From Casuarius casuarius (taxonomy: Eukaryota; Chordata; Aves; Casuariiformes; Casuariidae), in NCBI GenBank assembly GCA_003342895.1, contig PTFA01000407.1:93386-157385 (forward strand): a DNA stretch of 64,000 bases. The letters are read 5' to 3'. The stretch's first letter is position 1. Every line of letters begins with the position of its first letter. This document shows positions 11,040-22,860 of this stretch, piece after piece. The notes beneath the pieces are model-generated. The model was given only the letters and a program-made list of their open reading frames with translations, made no database searches and was not told the DNA's origin. The position numbers and the translations under genes were made by a program.

Positions 11040-12560
11040 TAGCAGCAGAGTGAGGCCCTATCGCTCAAGCTGTGATCCCAGCGCACCACAGGGCAGGAGC
11101 AAGGCAGACCCAGGCAGACTAATGAATTTTTACGCAGCGATGCTTCTGCAGCCGGTTCCCGTTGCTCTTTGCTTTCCCTCGGCCTCGGGAAGAGGGGAAA
11201 AAGCGGAGCTGTGAAGCCTGAAGACCTCGTGAAAACGGCACGCTCGCTTTGCACGCCCAGAGCCCGCTCTCGTGAAGGGTCTGCCGGGGGGCTGCGGGAG
11301 GCATGGCAGAGCGGGACGCAGCACCTTTCCTCTGCAGGAAGGGGACACCCTCCAATGGGGTCCAAAACCCTCCCCGGGGGCAGCCCCGAGCCGAAGCACC
11401 GCGGGGCTCCACGCCAGCCGGCCTCCCGCAGCAGCACCTCTCGCCGCGCTGCAGCTAAGCCCGTACTTAAGCGCTTTGTGCGTCCGACCTAAGAAGTTTG
11501 TAGCGGAGCCAAACGAAGGGACTAATCGTGGGATTAAAGCTAAGCTGTAAAGATAGGCTGGGTGGGCTCGGGGGCAGCNCCTGGGCGGGCAGCTCCAGGC
11601 CTCTGCTTCCCCTCGTGCAGGGATGAGGAGCACAAAAACAGGAAAAAAACCCCACCTGTGTCATGGGCTTTGCCCAGGCTGCTCTCAGGAAGGTGGCGTT
11701 TTGGTACAAAAATGGCCTTTTTCGTTGAACCGTGCCGCCAGGATTTAGGAGGCNGAGAGCAGGAGCGAGGCCAGGCTGTGGTGCGCCGGAGCGGGAGGCA
11801 GAGCTCGGAGCAGCGGCTCAGGCACCGCTGCCAGCATCACGCTCGCCCGCAGGCCCTCCCGCTCCCGAAATCCGCCTCCTCCAGCCCGGCCACGGTCGCA
11901 AAACCACCGCGGTTATGTAAGCGGGGACGCGCAGGCTGCGTTTCCTCACCGCCGGCGCGCGGAGCCCTTTGAGCTCTGGCCAGGAGATGGTGCTGGCTGT
12001 TCCGGCTCGGCGGCAGGACCGGCCGCGCGCAGGGACCGCCAGGCACCGCGGTGTCCGTCCGGCAGCGCTCAGTGCCGCGCTGGCTTCGGATGAGGGGCCG
12101 ACAGCTTCGGCGGAGGAGAGCGGCTCCGGAGGAGAAGCTCACGTGCTGTGGCCCGGAGCCAGCCGGGAGCGCGAGAGCCTTTCCGACAGCAAGAGGAAAA
12201 GAAACAACCTACCAGATTTCTATTTAAAACAAATCTCTCTTAGAAAGACGTGGAAATGGCAAAGGATGTTCACAGATCAGCAAGGCAGTGGGCGGCATCC
12301 AGCCACGGCTCCCGTCCCCGCGTGGCACCTTGCAGCTTGGCTGCCCTCACATCTGTGCCCCCGTCTGCAGCGAGGGGACTTCCACGGGCCTCGCGGTCAT
12401 CGTCCAAGCATCCTGCCGTCTCTGCGGTCCCTCCATTCGCTGGCCGGCGAGCGAAACCCACCGGCCGGCCCTGGTCCTTGCTCGCAAGTCAGGGGTTTAA
12501 CCAGGCACCGAAGGGCCTTCGCCACCGTGACGCTTCCCAGGAGCTCTGCACCGATTTGCG
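11040..12560. promoter_or_regulatory. Long compound CpG island
   Basis: CpG-dense DNA with a short gap at 11480-11555. The 60 bases from 12001 contain about eleven CpG. Several overlapping open frames of 90-200 codons exist on both strands with no recognisable domain. This is the longest CpG-dense block of the left domain; such long multi-island regions often mark Polycomb-regulated developmental loci, which is inference here. Confidence 0.6.
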
Positions 12561-12930
12561 CTCTCATTTGAAATCAGCACCCAGCTAATTACCACGATCA
12601 ATAAGGAAAAACCCATGTTTGTACTGAGTATCTGCTTTAAAATTATGTTTTACACAACGTAAAAGGATTATTTTATAATTAGCTGTCTTTTAAACCCCGG
12701 TCTATTGAAATTATGATATTAAGCCATGCACAATTCTTTTTAAATATCATCTGGAAGTTGATTAGTTTTGCATTACTGAAGAGCAACCCCTTGAAATATT
12801 TAATCATCATGAGACCTTTCCTATATAAATGTTAACATTTGATTTTTTTTTGTAATTACTGTAGGTTTGCTTAAACAAAAAATTGCCTGAGCAATTTTTC
12901 CTCAATGAAGTGATCAAAATAGTGCCGTGA
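12561..12930. promoter_or_regulatory. AT-rich block, likely conserved non-coding element
   Basis: An abrupt change from CpG island to AT-rich DNA. Homeodomain-type words recur: TAATTA at 12586-12591, TTGATTAG near 12759-12766, GATTAA near 12919. No frame is open for any useful length. The combination of sharp borders, low CpG and clustered homeodomain cores resembles a developmental enhancer. Conservation cannot be tested here. Confidence 0.45.
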
Positions 12931-13270
12931 TTAACCTGGGGAACAGCCTGCGGTACCTGCTGACTGGTGCAACCCGCGCTGGGCTCCGGCGGGTCCATGC
13001 TACGCGGCTGCAAAGGCCCAGCTCAGGCGTCTGCTCGCTGCGGGGAGCCCCGTGGCACGAGGAGGGATGCAAACGCGCGCGGTGCCGCGACCGCCTTGCC
13101 GTGCCCTGAAAGGCAGGGCGCAAGCGGGGAGAGGCAGGGCTGCCACCCGCGGCTCACGTGCTCCTCGTTTTCTGTGCGGAGCAGGGAGGGAGCTGCCCCG
13201 TGAGACGTCGGGGTGCCGAAACACCCAAGCAGGAGCATTTGCTGGAGGGTCAGCCGAGAGCAGGACCTAG
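12931..13270. promoter_or_regulatory. CpG island-like block
   Basis: CpG-dense DNA with GCGCGCGGTGCCGCG near 13074-13090. Stop-poor frames on both strands have no domain. It abuts the AT-rich block on its left. Confidence 0.55.
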
Positions 13271-14269
13271 GTGCAATATTTCATGTAAAAGTAAATAGAG
13301 CGAAAGCAGCTCTACGGTTTTGCTCAGTTTTCCGGGAGCTGACAGCCCCCCGGCGGCAGCCAGAGCTCATGTGCACGGTGGGGACCGCAGCAATGCAAAA
13401 ACACATTAAAACTTTGATGGCAAATCAGGCTCCTTTAGCCCATGAACAAGCAGCAGGGGCATAAATGCTTCTAAAATGAGGATGGATGCAACAGGCGCAG
13501 CCTTCGCCAGTCAGCAGAGGACCCTCCTGCACCCGTCTCCATTGCAGCCCCCTCTGAAAGGCACAAGTGCACGTGGGCTTGTATCTCCCAGAATGCTGCG
13601 TCCATTAAATAGCTGAAGGCTGAGCATGCGACCTGGAGGGACAGCTGTTTCTCAGTGTTGAGTCTTGCACAGGTGAATAAAGGTGGGGTTTTCTTTCTCC
13701 TGCTTCTGGTGCCCAGCCTAATTCTGCCGTGCCTTGTAGCTGCCCGAGGTGTCTCGCCCCCAGCAGCACAGCGCAGGGCTCCCTGCTGGTTTTTCCCCTA
13801 CTCTTTGAGCAGCTTTGGAAAATTATGACCTGGGGCCCTGTCCGTAACCGGGATGCACGGTTCTCTGCTGGTGCTGGTCTCTGCAAGGCCACGTTTGAGA
13901 TGTCCTAAGGAAGCAGTACTGAGACGTCTCTCTCTCCTCTCTCATATTCTAAATCGGGACTTTTCACTCCCTGGTATTTTCAGTCTTCCCTCAACATTCA
14001 GAAAAAATAAGGCAGCACCTCTGGACTTAGATGGAGGAAACTCTACCTTTGTGGTTTCAAATACACAAAAAAAAGGAGCAAAACCTGTCAGTCAGAAAGA
14101 TTTTTTTTTTTTTTCCCCCTCCTCCAGATCAAGAGAATAATCAAAACCAGAACGGGTAAAAACGACCTCTCCAAGCCTCCCTCTGCCAATTCCTTTGACC
14201 ACGGACTTGATCTAAGCACATCGCTTGTCCTAACCCAGTGAAGAGCCAAGCGACCTGCTGCAAGCTCCC
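13271..14269. other. Spacer with a ZNF143-like core
   Basis: CpG-poor DNA. TCCCAGAATGC, the invariant core of the ZNF143/SBS motif, is at 13586-13596, but the expected ACTACA left part is not well matched. A run of 14 T lies at 14101-14114. No gene is recognised. Confidence 0.45.
13586..13596 (+). promoter_or_regulatory. ZNF143/SBS core word
   Basis: TCCCAGAATGC matches the strongly conserved right part of the SBS motif bound by ZNF143 and THAP11. The left ACTACA part is degraded, so this may be a chance match. Confidence 0.3.
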
Positions 14270-14589
14270 CATGTGCCTTGCTGGGGCGAGCGCGTCGCAG
14301 CCCTGGAGATCCCCGCGACGAGCGCGAGCTCCTCGAACCGCCGGATTCTGCAAGCGGCAAAAGTGCCGATGCTCCTCCTGGTGCTGCCGCCGTTGCTATT
14401 AAGAGCAGCCGGAGGAACCGAACCCCGCGAGAGCGGCACGAGCAGCGGTGCTTGGCCTCATGCCCAGTGGAAAGTAAAGGATTTGCCGCAATCAGCTTTT
14501 CCGAACAGCCCCAGGCCAGCCCGCAAACTGCGCTGCGCCCGGCTCCGCTTTCTAGGCAGGAGGAATAGGAGGAATACCGCCGCGGATCA
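14270..14589. promoter_or_regulatory. Short CpG island-like block
   Basis: CpG-rich from GCGAGCGCGTCGC near 14287 to the CCGCCGCGG word near 14578. Its right border is abrupt against AT-rich DNA. No domain is recognised in the stop-poor frames. Confidence 0.5.
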
Positions 14590-15110
14590 TAAACAAGCTG
14601 TTTTTAGACACACTCAAAATTCAGCTTCTGCTCCATGCTAGTCATCGGAAATGATGCGCTTGGTATAAAACTAAGCCAAAAGAACGATATAGAAATCTTT
14701 GTTTCAATGTGCTTTAAATAGCCGGGACGCTTATTCCATAGGCAAGGACGTTCTCACACGTTTCAGTCTGATGATCGGGATTATGTTTCCAGCTTAAGGA
14801 AAACACTCCTAACAGCACTAAAGGTGAAACGCACTTTTAAATTAACAATTTTAAGTTACGAATTTGCATGCAAAGGTATACTCATCAATATAAAAGAGCT
14901 AAATCATGCACCTCTGGCAGGCCTTTAAAGGCAACGTGCAAAAGAAATTTACAGCATGGATATGGTTTTGCATTAAATTCCGTTACGTTGCTAAAAAAGA
15001 AATAAAAGCTATAGAGGAGCTGACAACTGCTGTGAAACTCAGCAGGGCTTTTCCCTAAGGGACAACCCATTTGTACGGCTGTAAACCTGGCATCTTGGAG
15101 CAGTCCATCA
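14590..15110. promoter_or_regulatory. AT-rich block, likely conserved non-coding element
   Basis: About 500 bases of AT-rich DNA with no open frame. It holds ATAAACA (FOX-like) near 14588, ATTAAC near 14841, and a perfect 12-base palindrome with an octamer site at 14862-14874. It sits between two CpG-rich blocks, as developmental enhancers often do. Regulatory function is inferred from motif density only. Confidence 0.45.
14862..14874. promoter_or_regulatory. Palindromic POU/octamer site
   Basis: TTTGCATGCAAA at 14863-14874 is a perfect palindrome. With the preceding A it contains ATTTGCAT, the exact octamer on the reverse strand, overlapping a second half-octamer on the other strand. Such back-to-back octamers can bind POU-factor dimers. 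Binding is not shown. Confidence 0.5.
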
Positions 15111-16590
15111 CAGCCATAAAAACCTGTGCAGAACTGACATTTGTGGTTTCGTTTCCGGAGAGCAGGCAGAATTCCCTGCCAGATCCCAATTGGAAATTAT
15201 GAAACAGCCGTGCTCCTGCTCAGAAAGCGAGGAGCCGAGTAGACCCAGCTACCTGGGCACTAAAAGAGGAAATACTGCTCTGAGGCGTGAGGTCCAAGGC
15301 AGGGCATCTTGTGACTGCCGGTCCTCTGGATAAATGCTTTATAACCCGAATTATTAAAGATGGAAATGGAAAAATAAAAAAAAATAGGAAAGCACCTCTC
15401 TCCACTCCCCTGTGCACTTGGAGAGGAGCTGCTCGCTCCGGCTGCCTCGTGCACTGGTGGGAGCCGCCTCTTTGCAGAAACCAGGGGTTTGGGGCGTTCA
15501 CCAGTGGCAGTGCAGGGATGTGGGTATTCACCGGGGAGCGAGCCCCCTCGCCGAAAAGTGCCCTTTCAGGCGGCCGCGACCAGCGTCCGGGGGTCACAGG
15601 GGGCGAACGCCTTCCACGGGGAAAATAAATAACGCTCTGAAGAGAACAAATGCTTGGCAGCCCGTTAGGTCAAACATTAAAAAAAAATCTTCTGAATATT
15701 GTTTCAAAGTGAAAATCAAAGGAAAGCAAACATTTCGGGGCTTTTCAGCTGAGCCGTGCGTTTTACTTTGCCACCCTGATGCGGGGAAATCTGAGCTGTT
15801 TTGTCAAAGTACAAACCCCGGCGCGTGTCCCCTGCGTCCGAGCATCCGTCATCCCCAGCCCTTGGTCTCTTACAGCTACTTAGTCATTACCGTGACATCT
15901 TTCAAGCTTCTCCGTCAAGGACTCTGCCTAGGTGTGCTCCTCTGCGCAGCCCTTAGCCAGCTTGACTGCAATTTATTGCCTAATACAGAGCTGCAATATA
16001 TAGGGCAGCCTTTCATCTCGCTCCGCTTTTCTTTTCCCTTTAATGATCGCTTCAGAAGCGGCGCAGAATATTTTATTCCACCCTCCGTCAAAAACAGGAC
16101 AGGCGGCCGAGAGCGGAGGTGTGGGAGGCTGCACGCGGCCCCCGTGTCTCGCCCAGGACGGCAGAACGGAGATCTCGAGCGGGACTTGTCCGCCCTTCCT
16201 CCAGCGCCGGGGAGTCGGCCCTGTCCTGCACGCCGCGCCTGGGGCGTATTTTCTGTCCATACCTGCTGCCGATCTCACGGTGGGAGCTCTCCTTTGCCAG
16301 CACAGACTGCACACGGGATCGCCCAGCGCAGTGCAGCGCCTTGCCGGGGCAGCTGCACCTTCCGTCTTCCCCTCCCGTGTCCACCAACGGGCGCGTTCTC
16401 CGGTTCCCACGGCCCCGTTTCGGCTGCCCCGGTTTCCAGCAGTGCTCCATAACTCGGGCTTCAGGAAAAGAGACGAGAGCAGGATGACCAGACTATTTTC
16501 TCGTGTAGCAGAGGCAGTATTTACACCGCTGGGTTTAACAGCCCATGGTGGGCCAGCCCTCCGTGGATTTGCCTCAATACTTTGAGCCAA
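15111..16590. promoter_or_regulatory. Two CpG-rich patches with AT-rich spacer
   Basis: CpG-dense patches lie at about 15400-15640 and 16080-16480, separated by AT-leaning DNA with the word CAATATATAGGG near 15992. The + strand is open for about 345 codons across 15412-16452, yet that frame changes character along its length and contains no known domain. I treat it as a compositional artefact. This marks the right edge of the first CpG-rich domain. Confidence 0.5.
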
Positions 16591-19500
16591 CCACCCTTTT
16601 AGCTTTCACAGTACCCCGCAGCAAGGAGCCCACGAAGAACCACAAANTCCTGCTTCCCTCCGTTTTAACGCTTCTGCCCACTAACAAGAGCTGGAGGGGA
16701 TTCAACTGAAGTTAGGAGAAACAGCCAAATAACGATGCCCCATGCCCTTCTCCAGGCCTTTTCTGATGTGCTAGGGCTTTGCTGTACCCCTGCCCCTTAC
16801 TACAAACAGCTCCTTAGCCACAATATTCACATGAGAAGATGCAGTACAACAAGAGAAATACCACGAGGATTAGCGCTCGCAGCTTCTTCGCCCCTCCAGC
16901 GCCCTGATCTCCTCTGTGCCGCTAGCAAGGCTGGCGGATGCAGAAGACGGAAGCCAAGATTTGTTCTTTGAAAGGATTTTACACATTATCCCTCCACCAA
17001 TGCCTCTTCCCCTGTGTCCCTGGGCACCAAGAGAGACATCGAGAGGCACCTATCCCCGCTTGTGCCCACGCAGGGTCCCCCGCTCCATCCATGCCTGATG
17101 GACATTTATCTATGCCGTTCCAGTGCTTTTCTGCCCTGCCGCTAGGCTGCTCTTATTAATATTGCCTGCTGCAATTACAGGCTGTTATTCCTGCTCTCTC
17201 CAGGGGACCCCTATTTGTTGGGGGACTGCGAATAACATATACACTTACATGGGGAGAGACACAAGGCTGATACTGTGCATCCCTGAAGTACAAGGGAAAG
17301 AGAGATGAATCTCCACGAACCTTGAGCTGGATGCAGGTCACTAAAACAGGCTGGTAAAATCGTAAGACTGTTTCTAAACATCACTGCAAAAGTTGAACAA
17401 ATGGGATAACATGACATATAAGAGCATCTCTTGCATCTTTAAGACAAAGACCAAGGGGAGCCATTGCAATGTAGATCTTCATTTAAGCTATTTTTTTTAC
17501 ACCTTCCTTTTAAAGTAAAAAGCAACCGAATTTTGTATCCTCATTTTATCTGGAAGTGAAAAGAGAAGTGAGTGTATCCCTTCTAAGGTTAGCACTGACT
17601 GACATCCTGGGTTCAAGCATCTTGTGGACAACAGGAGGGACTTGAGAAGGTTTGGGGACTCATTCAAGCTGTACTTTCTCCTTTTCCAGGCTATGGGAAT
17701 ATGGGCTTAAGGTAGGTAGAAGAGAGTTCCACTATAGTGGAAAAAATCCCTCGTCAAAGTGAAAGTGTTAAAGAGAAAAGCATATTTCACTGAAACCCTC
17801 ATCTCGGAGGCATCTCAGCTTGGAGGCCGCTCTCCCAGAAGCCAACCTCCTTTTCCAGCAGCAAAAGTCCCCGAGGGCTCTGGGATTTCGGGGCAGTCCT
17901 GGGCTTCTCCTAGCCTAGCTTATTAATTCGTTTAACAGAGATGTGAACGGGGAAGAGGCAGAAGGTGGACAAGGCTGAGCAAGCTGCGCTTCCCAGGCCC
18001 TCGGCAGGGATGCCGGAAGGATGTCGGAGGCGGCAGCGAGAGGGTGACGCCAGGTGGGCGAGAGCAGACAAGGATCTTCAACTAAGTGACAATCTGCGCA
18101 GTGACTTGCCTTTGTCCTATACCTGGAAAATCACCCACTAAGGGTGCTTTAATCTCTGTCAGAGCTGACATTTTCCATGCACTTCCAGAGCGTCTCACAC
18201 AATAAGGTCACCCAGCTCTCAGCTGCAAAATGAATTACGACACCACCGAAAAGGAGAAGGGAGAGGATACCTGTCACACCGCGCGTTACGCAGTCCCTGG
18301 GGACTCTAGAGAGCTACAGCAGCAAAACGCAGCAGACTTGTGAAAGGCAGGATCAATAGCCAGAAACCTCAGCTCAGACTGGCAAGGCTTGAATATCCTT
18401 CTGGCACGCAAATCCCGGGGCTGCCGGAGCAACAGGGCGTCCGTTTCCTCCAGGCATGAGGCCCTGGTCCCTCTGCAGCCAGGGAGTTTCTCTTATTTCT
18501 CTAGCTCGTCATCAGGGCACAGCATCTCCCGAGGCTCCCAGCCCTGCCGCAGGCCTACAAGATTTGGATAACTTGAGTAAACATCTAGGCTTCAGGGTTT
18601 TTATTCCCAAAATGCATGTCTAGAGGTTTGCCTGCTTATTTGTTATTTTGAAGGCTATTCAAAGACCACGCAGCTGACTGGGAACATTTGGGCAGACTGG
18701 GAAATTGTAGCTTTAGAGCACATGCGGGGTTAGCCTGCTCCTGGGCAAAGCAAGAGGAACAGAGAGAAGTTTAGCATGAGGTACAGAGGAACAGAGGAAG
18801 ATCCCGCAGTCCTCAACTACCCCACCCTGACGTTTTCAGGTCAGAGAAGAAACACTGAACTGTGCCAGCTAATGAGACTTTGAATTCTCCCCCCCTCCCC
18901 AGCTCTTGTCCTGTAGCTTTGCATAGCATAAAGAGGATAAAAATTGAAAGAAAACATTTCAATTTTGTAGAAAGATGGGGGGTGAGGGGAACAAAACCGC
19001 TGAGCTGCGGGTAAGGGCTGGGAGAAGTGGGTGCGATGCTGCAGGCCTGGCGGGGCAGCAGGAGGGCAGTTTGGCGGGTACGTGCCTGGGCAGGTGGTCC
19101 CAGAGAGGCAGCATCCCACCATGCAAACCTTCAGGCACAAGGCACCGCAGGCCAGAGGGGAAGTACGGCACAGAGCCATCTGCTTAATATTTTAAAAGCC
19201 ACCAGATCACGGGGAGGACAGAGCTATCCTGACCCCAGCCCCAAGTGCTGCCCAGGAGAGGTCTCCGGAGTCCCCTCCATCCCAGGAAAAATCAGCAACA
19301 GCAACTGGAACCAACAAGGGCCAGTGGGAAGCAGCAGCACATCTGGCCAAACAGCTGCGGGACAGATGAGAAAAGCAAGTGGGTGAGGGTTTATTTGCAA
19401 ATAAAACAAAGCAGCCTCCAAAACACCAGTTGAGCGCCTGTCAGGCTCTGCCGTCATCTTTAACCTGAAAAGCTTTGTCAGCAGCCTCTCTACAGGCTGC

Positions 19501-20479
19501 CAAATATTTTTCAAACTTGGCTTGATGAGCAATTTGCTGAAACTAATCTTTCCACTAACCTTTCAGAATCACCTATTTAAACACCTTTAAATAACTTTAA
19601 ATATGCCCTTAAAATTCCTCCCCTCCTTGTTTAAGTACATAATTGTTTTTACTTGCAGTAATCTTCTCTCACATGTTCATGGTTGACTTATTTAATAAAA
19701 CCTCCTGTGCATTTAAAATCACCCATTAGTCCTGGAGAGCTGGGTACTCCATTAACCATAATAATTTCCCCTGTATTTTAACTAGACGGGTGTCACCCTG
19801 GGCAGGAGGAACCTGCAGATGGGGAGCAGCAGGAAAGAGGAACGATCCTTCCCAGGAAACCTCTTTTCAACCCACTCAGCAGGGAACTTCCCCTACCTGA
19901 GGCCCCAGTAGTTTGCCAGGTCACCACTGGGAAGGAAGTTAGCTAGCATCACTGTAAAACCCCTGAACGTAGTTTGCCTCGAGACTTTGCCATTTCAAAG
20001 AAGTGGACTTGAGTGAATTGCACCCAAAGGTGCAAAACAGGTTGCTCTGAAAGGAGCCACCGTGGAACGAAGGTGCTCTACATCGCCTGCAAGATTAATC
20101 CTTCAGAAGAGACGGTTTTAGAAAGGCCTTTGCACAAGTAGAGATCAGATTCAAGCATCTCTTGGGCTGAGACACCCTCACAAGTGACAATCGTTTCCTG
20201 AACCAGGCAAGACAACAGGGTTGCAAAAGAAGGGCCATGTTTCTTGGTGCCTGCTGCACTGCTGTTCCTCTCCAAATCCCCCCAGGCTCTCAAAGTCGAG
20301 AGGACAAAGGATTTAGCCAAGTTTTAGTTTGGATACTGAGTGAGGAACTGGAATTTTCCCCCTTTTCTTCCTCCCCACTGTGTCTGACACTCGTTTCCTT
20401 CTTGTTGAAATTCAGTTTTCCATTGATTTTCTGGTTTCGCTTTCACTTCAGAGTAGCGTGACCCTGCCCATGCTTCCCA
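16591..20479. other. CpG-poor intergenic DNA, no gene seen
   Basis: CpG-poor DNA with short GC-richer patches at 17940-18060 and 18410-18560. AT-rich patches at 17480-17560 and 19540-19770 carry runs of ATTAA, TTTAAA and AATAAA words and no open frame; they could be conserved elements. Open frames elsewhere are under 120 codons. No repeat family is recognised. Confidence 0.5.
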
Positions 20480-22860
20480 GCTCCTGTTGGTCTCCTGAAG
20501 GGCCAGGAAAGATCTTTTTTCTTTCTCTTACCATCTAATTTGTTCCTGGAGTTTGAGCTTGTCCCTGCCCCGCGTTGCCTGGCCCCACGGCCTGCGAGCC
20601 CGCGCTGTCCTCATGTGAGCGGTGCCGGCAGCCAGCGCTGTGCACGCGACGCGCNGATGCTGCGCGCCTTCCCAGGGGGTTGCTCCTCGCCTGGCGGCTG
20701 GTGTTTTGTGTACATGTCGTTTTGGAAGATGATGCATTTCTGTGGCTCAGAGCATAACATACAAACATCCCCCCCAAAGAAAAAAAATTGGAAATTAGAG
20801 CAAATGGTGTTGCTAGGGAACCACAAATCGGTGCCTAGCTCGTTTTTCCCCTAAATGAGGGGAAGAGAAATCTCTGAGATTTCAGGTCATGTGCAGAGAG
20901 CCATTTGGCAGTGTCTCTCGAGAGGATCGGCAAATGTCAGGATGTGGCACACTCCAGAGGACTGCTCCTACCACTTGGGCTTGCCGGCCCCACCTCCAGA
21001 GGCAGTCAGCCCTGTCCATGCATCAGGACTCAGGAGCCAAAATAAAACTTCAGCACCTAATCAGCTTTGCAGATGCAGTTGGGGTGCAAAGCATGCAGCA
21101 AGCATGGTGCAGAACAGCCAAGGAAGGGAGGAGGGAGCAAGCTGGAGATGAAGCTCAATACTGAGGTCAGGGCTGTCTGTGGGTTAGAGGATGTCTGGAG
21201 CAGGACAGGCGCCAAAGAGGTTTTCATAAGCTGGTGGCCAAGGAAGCTGTTGTGTGAAATAGCATACTACAGGCTCCCAAAGGGAAATCAGTGGCTCCAC
21301 ACATGGGTCTCCAAATTCATCTGCTCCCCCAGCTCTGCTGGCTTTCCCACAGCCCTCACAGAGCCAGCCTGACCTCCTGGGAGTTCAGCTGCCATCACTC
21401 CCCGTCCTGCCTGCCCTCCTGCCTCTCATCGAGCTGTGTCACATCTCTGCATGACAGTTGTTGCACTTCAGATGATGCACTTGCTGATTCCAGCCTGCCT
21501 TCAACCAGTTGAATAAATTGTTTTTGAAGTTAATATGTCATTTAAAAATAAAAATCCAGGCTTACTGCATTTCTACAGCAACCTGCCAGCCCATCTTATC
21601 CTTGGGACATGAGGTGTCCTCCATCCCACGTTTTCTGTGTTCCTCCCTCCCCTTCTCCTAGGGTCCAGCAGAACAGATCAGCTTGGTGACAGCTGCCAAG
21701 CACTGATCCTGCTCCAGGGGCTGGCTCAGGGCTTATGGTACAACATCCAGTAGCAAAAGTGACCCTGTGCCCCTTCTGACTCCAGACCATTATTAATCAC
21801 ACATTCTCTCTCCAAGGGTGCTCTTTGGTAGGGAGCTTGCTCTCCTATCAAGAGCAAAAGAGTTCTGGAGAATGGACCACCAAAGCTTCTGTTCTCAGTG
21901 AGACCCCCAATATCAGCCCAAGCTGCTCACCCCCACCACACCTCTTCACCCCTTCCACTGTAGCCTCAATCTCCCTTTACTCTTGCAGGTTTGACTTCAC
22001 AGCAGCTTCAGGAGGCTTCAGTCCCCATCCCTTTTCTGCCTGGATCAGGCCTGCACTTACAGAGTCATCTGCCCAGAGCGCAGTCTGCTCCCCATCGTGG
22101 AACACCAGCCCCACAAGCAGGCACGCGGGAAGGGGATGCTGCACAGAACCCGCAGCCCAAGCTGCCCTCCTCCAGCACCTGTGTAGCATCTCATTCACTT
22201 AAATGAAAATTCATAGGTCCCCTTAGCAATACAACTGGCCTCTTCACCCATCCCACAGCTGCCACAAGCTGTTCTCTTGTAACAGGAGATTTTTCTTCTG
22301 GTGGCAAATGCTGCACTGCCTGATGAAGAGAAGCAACAAGGTCACTCAGAGAACATCAAGTGTGTTTACCATTTCCAACAGACAACACCCACTTGTCCTC
22401 CACCTGAGGTGCCCCGCAGCAGGGCTGGGGACCTGACGTTTCTCCTCAGCTCCTGATCAAAGCCTTGGAAGCAAGGAGGACAAGCAGCCTCCCACACCCT
22501 GTGCTTTCACCTTGCCTTGGTGGCACAGCAGGGCCTGTCACTCTCCTGTTGACCACATCCCTCCGCACACCACTGGAGCCAGGGCCTGCACGTGCACAGG
22601 GCCTCAGGAGAGCTGGCACCAGCACTGTGATCCCCCAGCTTTCTCCAGCCAGGAGGGCAGCACAGGTGAGCAGAGAGGACCACATACCAGGGCAGAAAAT
22701 ATCAACAAAACAGGTTACTGGTGCCACAGCACCTTGGGCCCCCAGGCACACTGCACAACCACACACTCACATCCAGCTCACCTCTGCCAGCTCCCATCTT
22801 CACAGGCCCCCACAGCCCAGCACCACTCTGCCTCTCACTCTTTACAAGCAATCACCCAGT
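20480..22860. other. C-rich, CpG-depleted intergenic DNA
   Basis: A small CpG-rich patch lies at 20565-20665. From about 21890 to 22850 the + strand is C-rich with CCA, CAC and CTCC words but few CpG, which is opposite to the islands. This favours methylated, deaminating DNA. Frames up to 139 codons are open on + and are rich in P, S, T and H as expected from the composition. No gene is recognised. Confidence 0.5.

Noticed and set aside
15412..16452. Plus-strand frame of 346 codons
   Set aside because: It crosses two CpG patches and an AT-rich gap with a changing residue make-up; no known domain; other frames are also open.
20603..20630. Split RE1-like halves (GCGCTGTCC and GGTGC)
   Set aside because: Spacer is about eight bases too long and the second half is poor.
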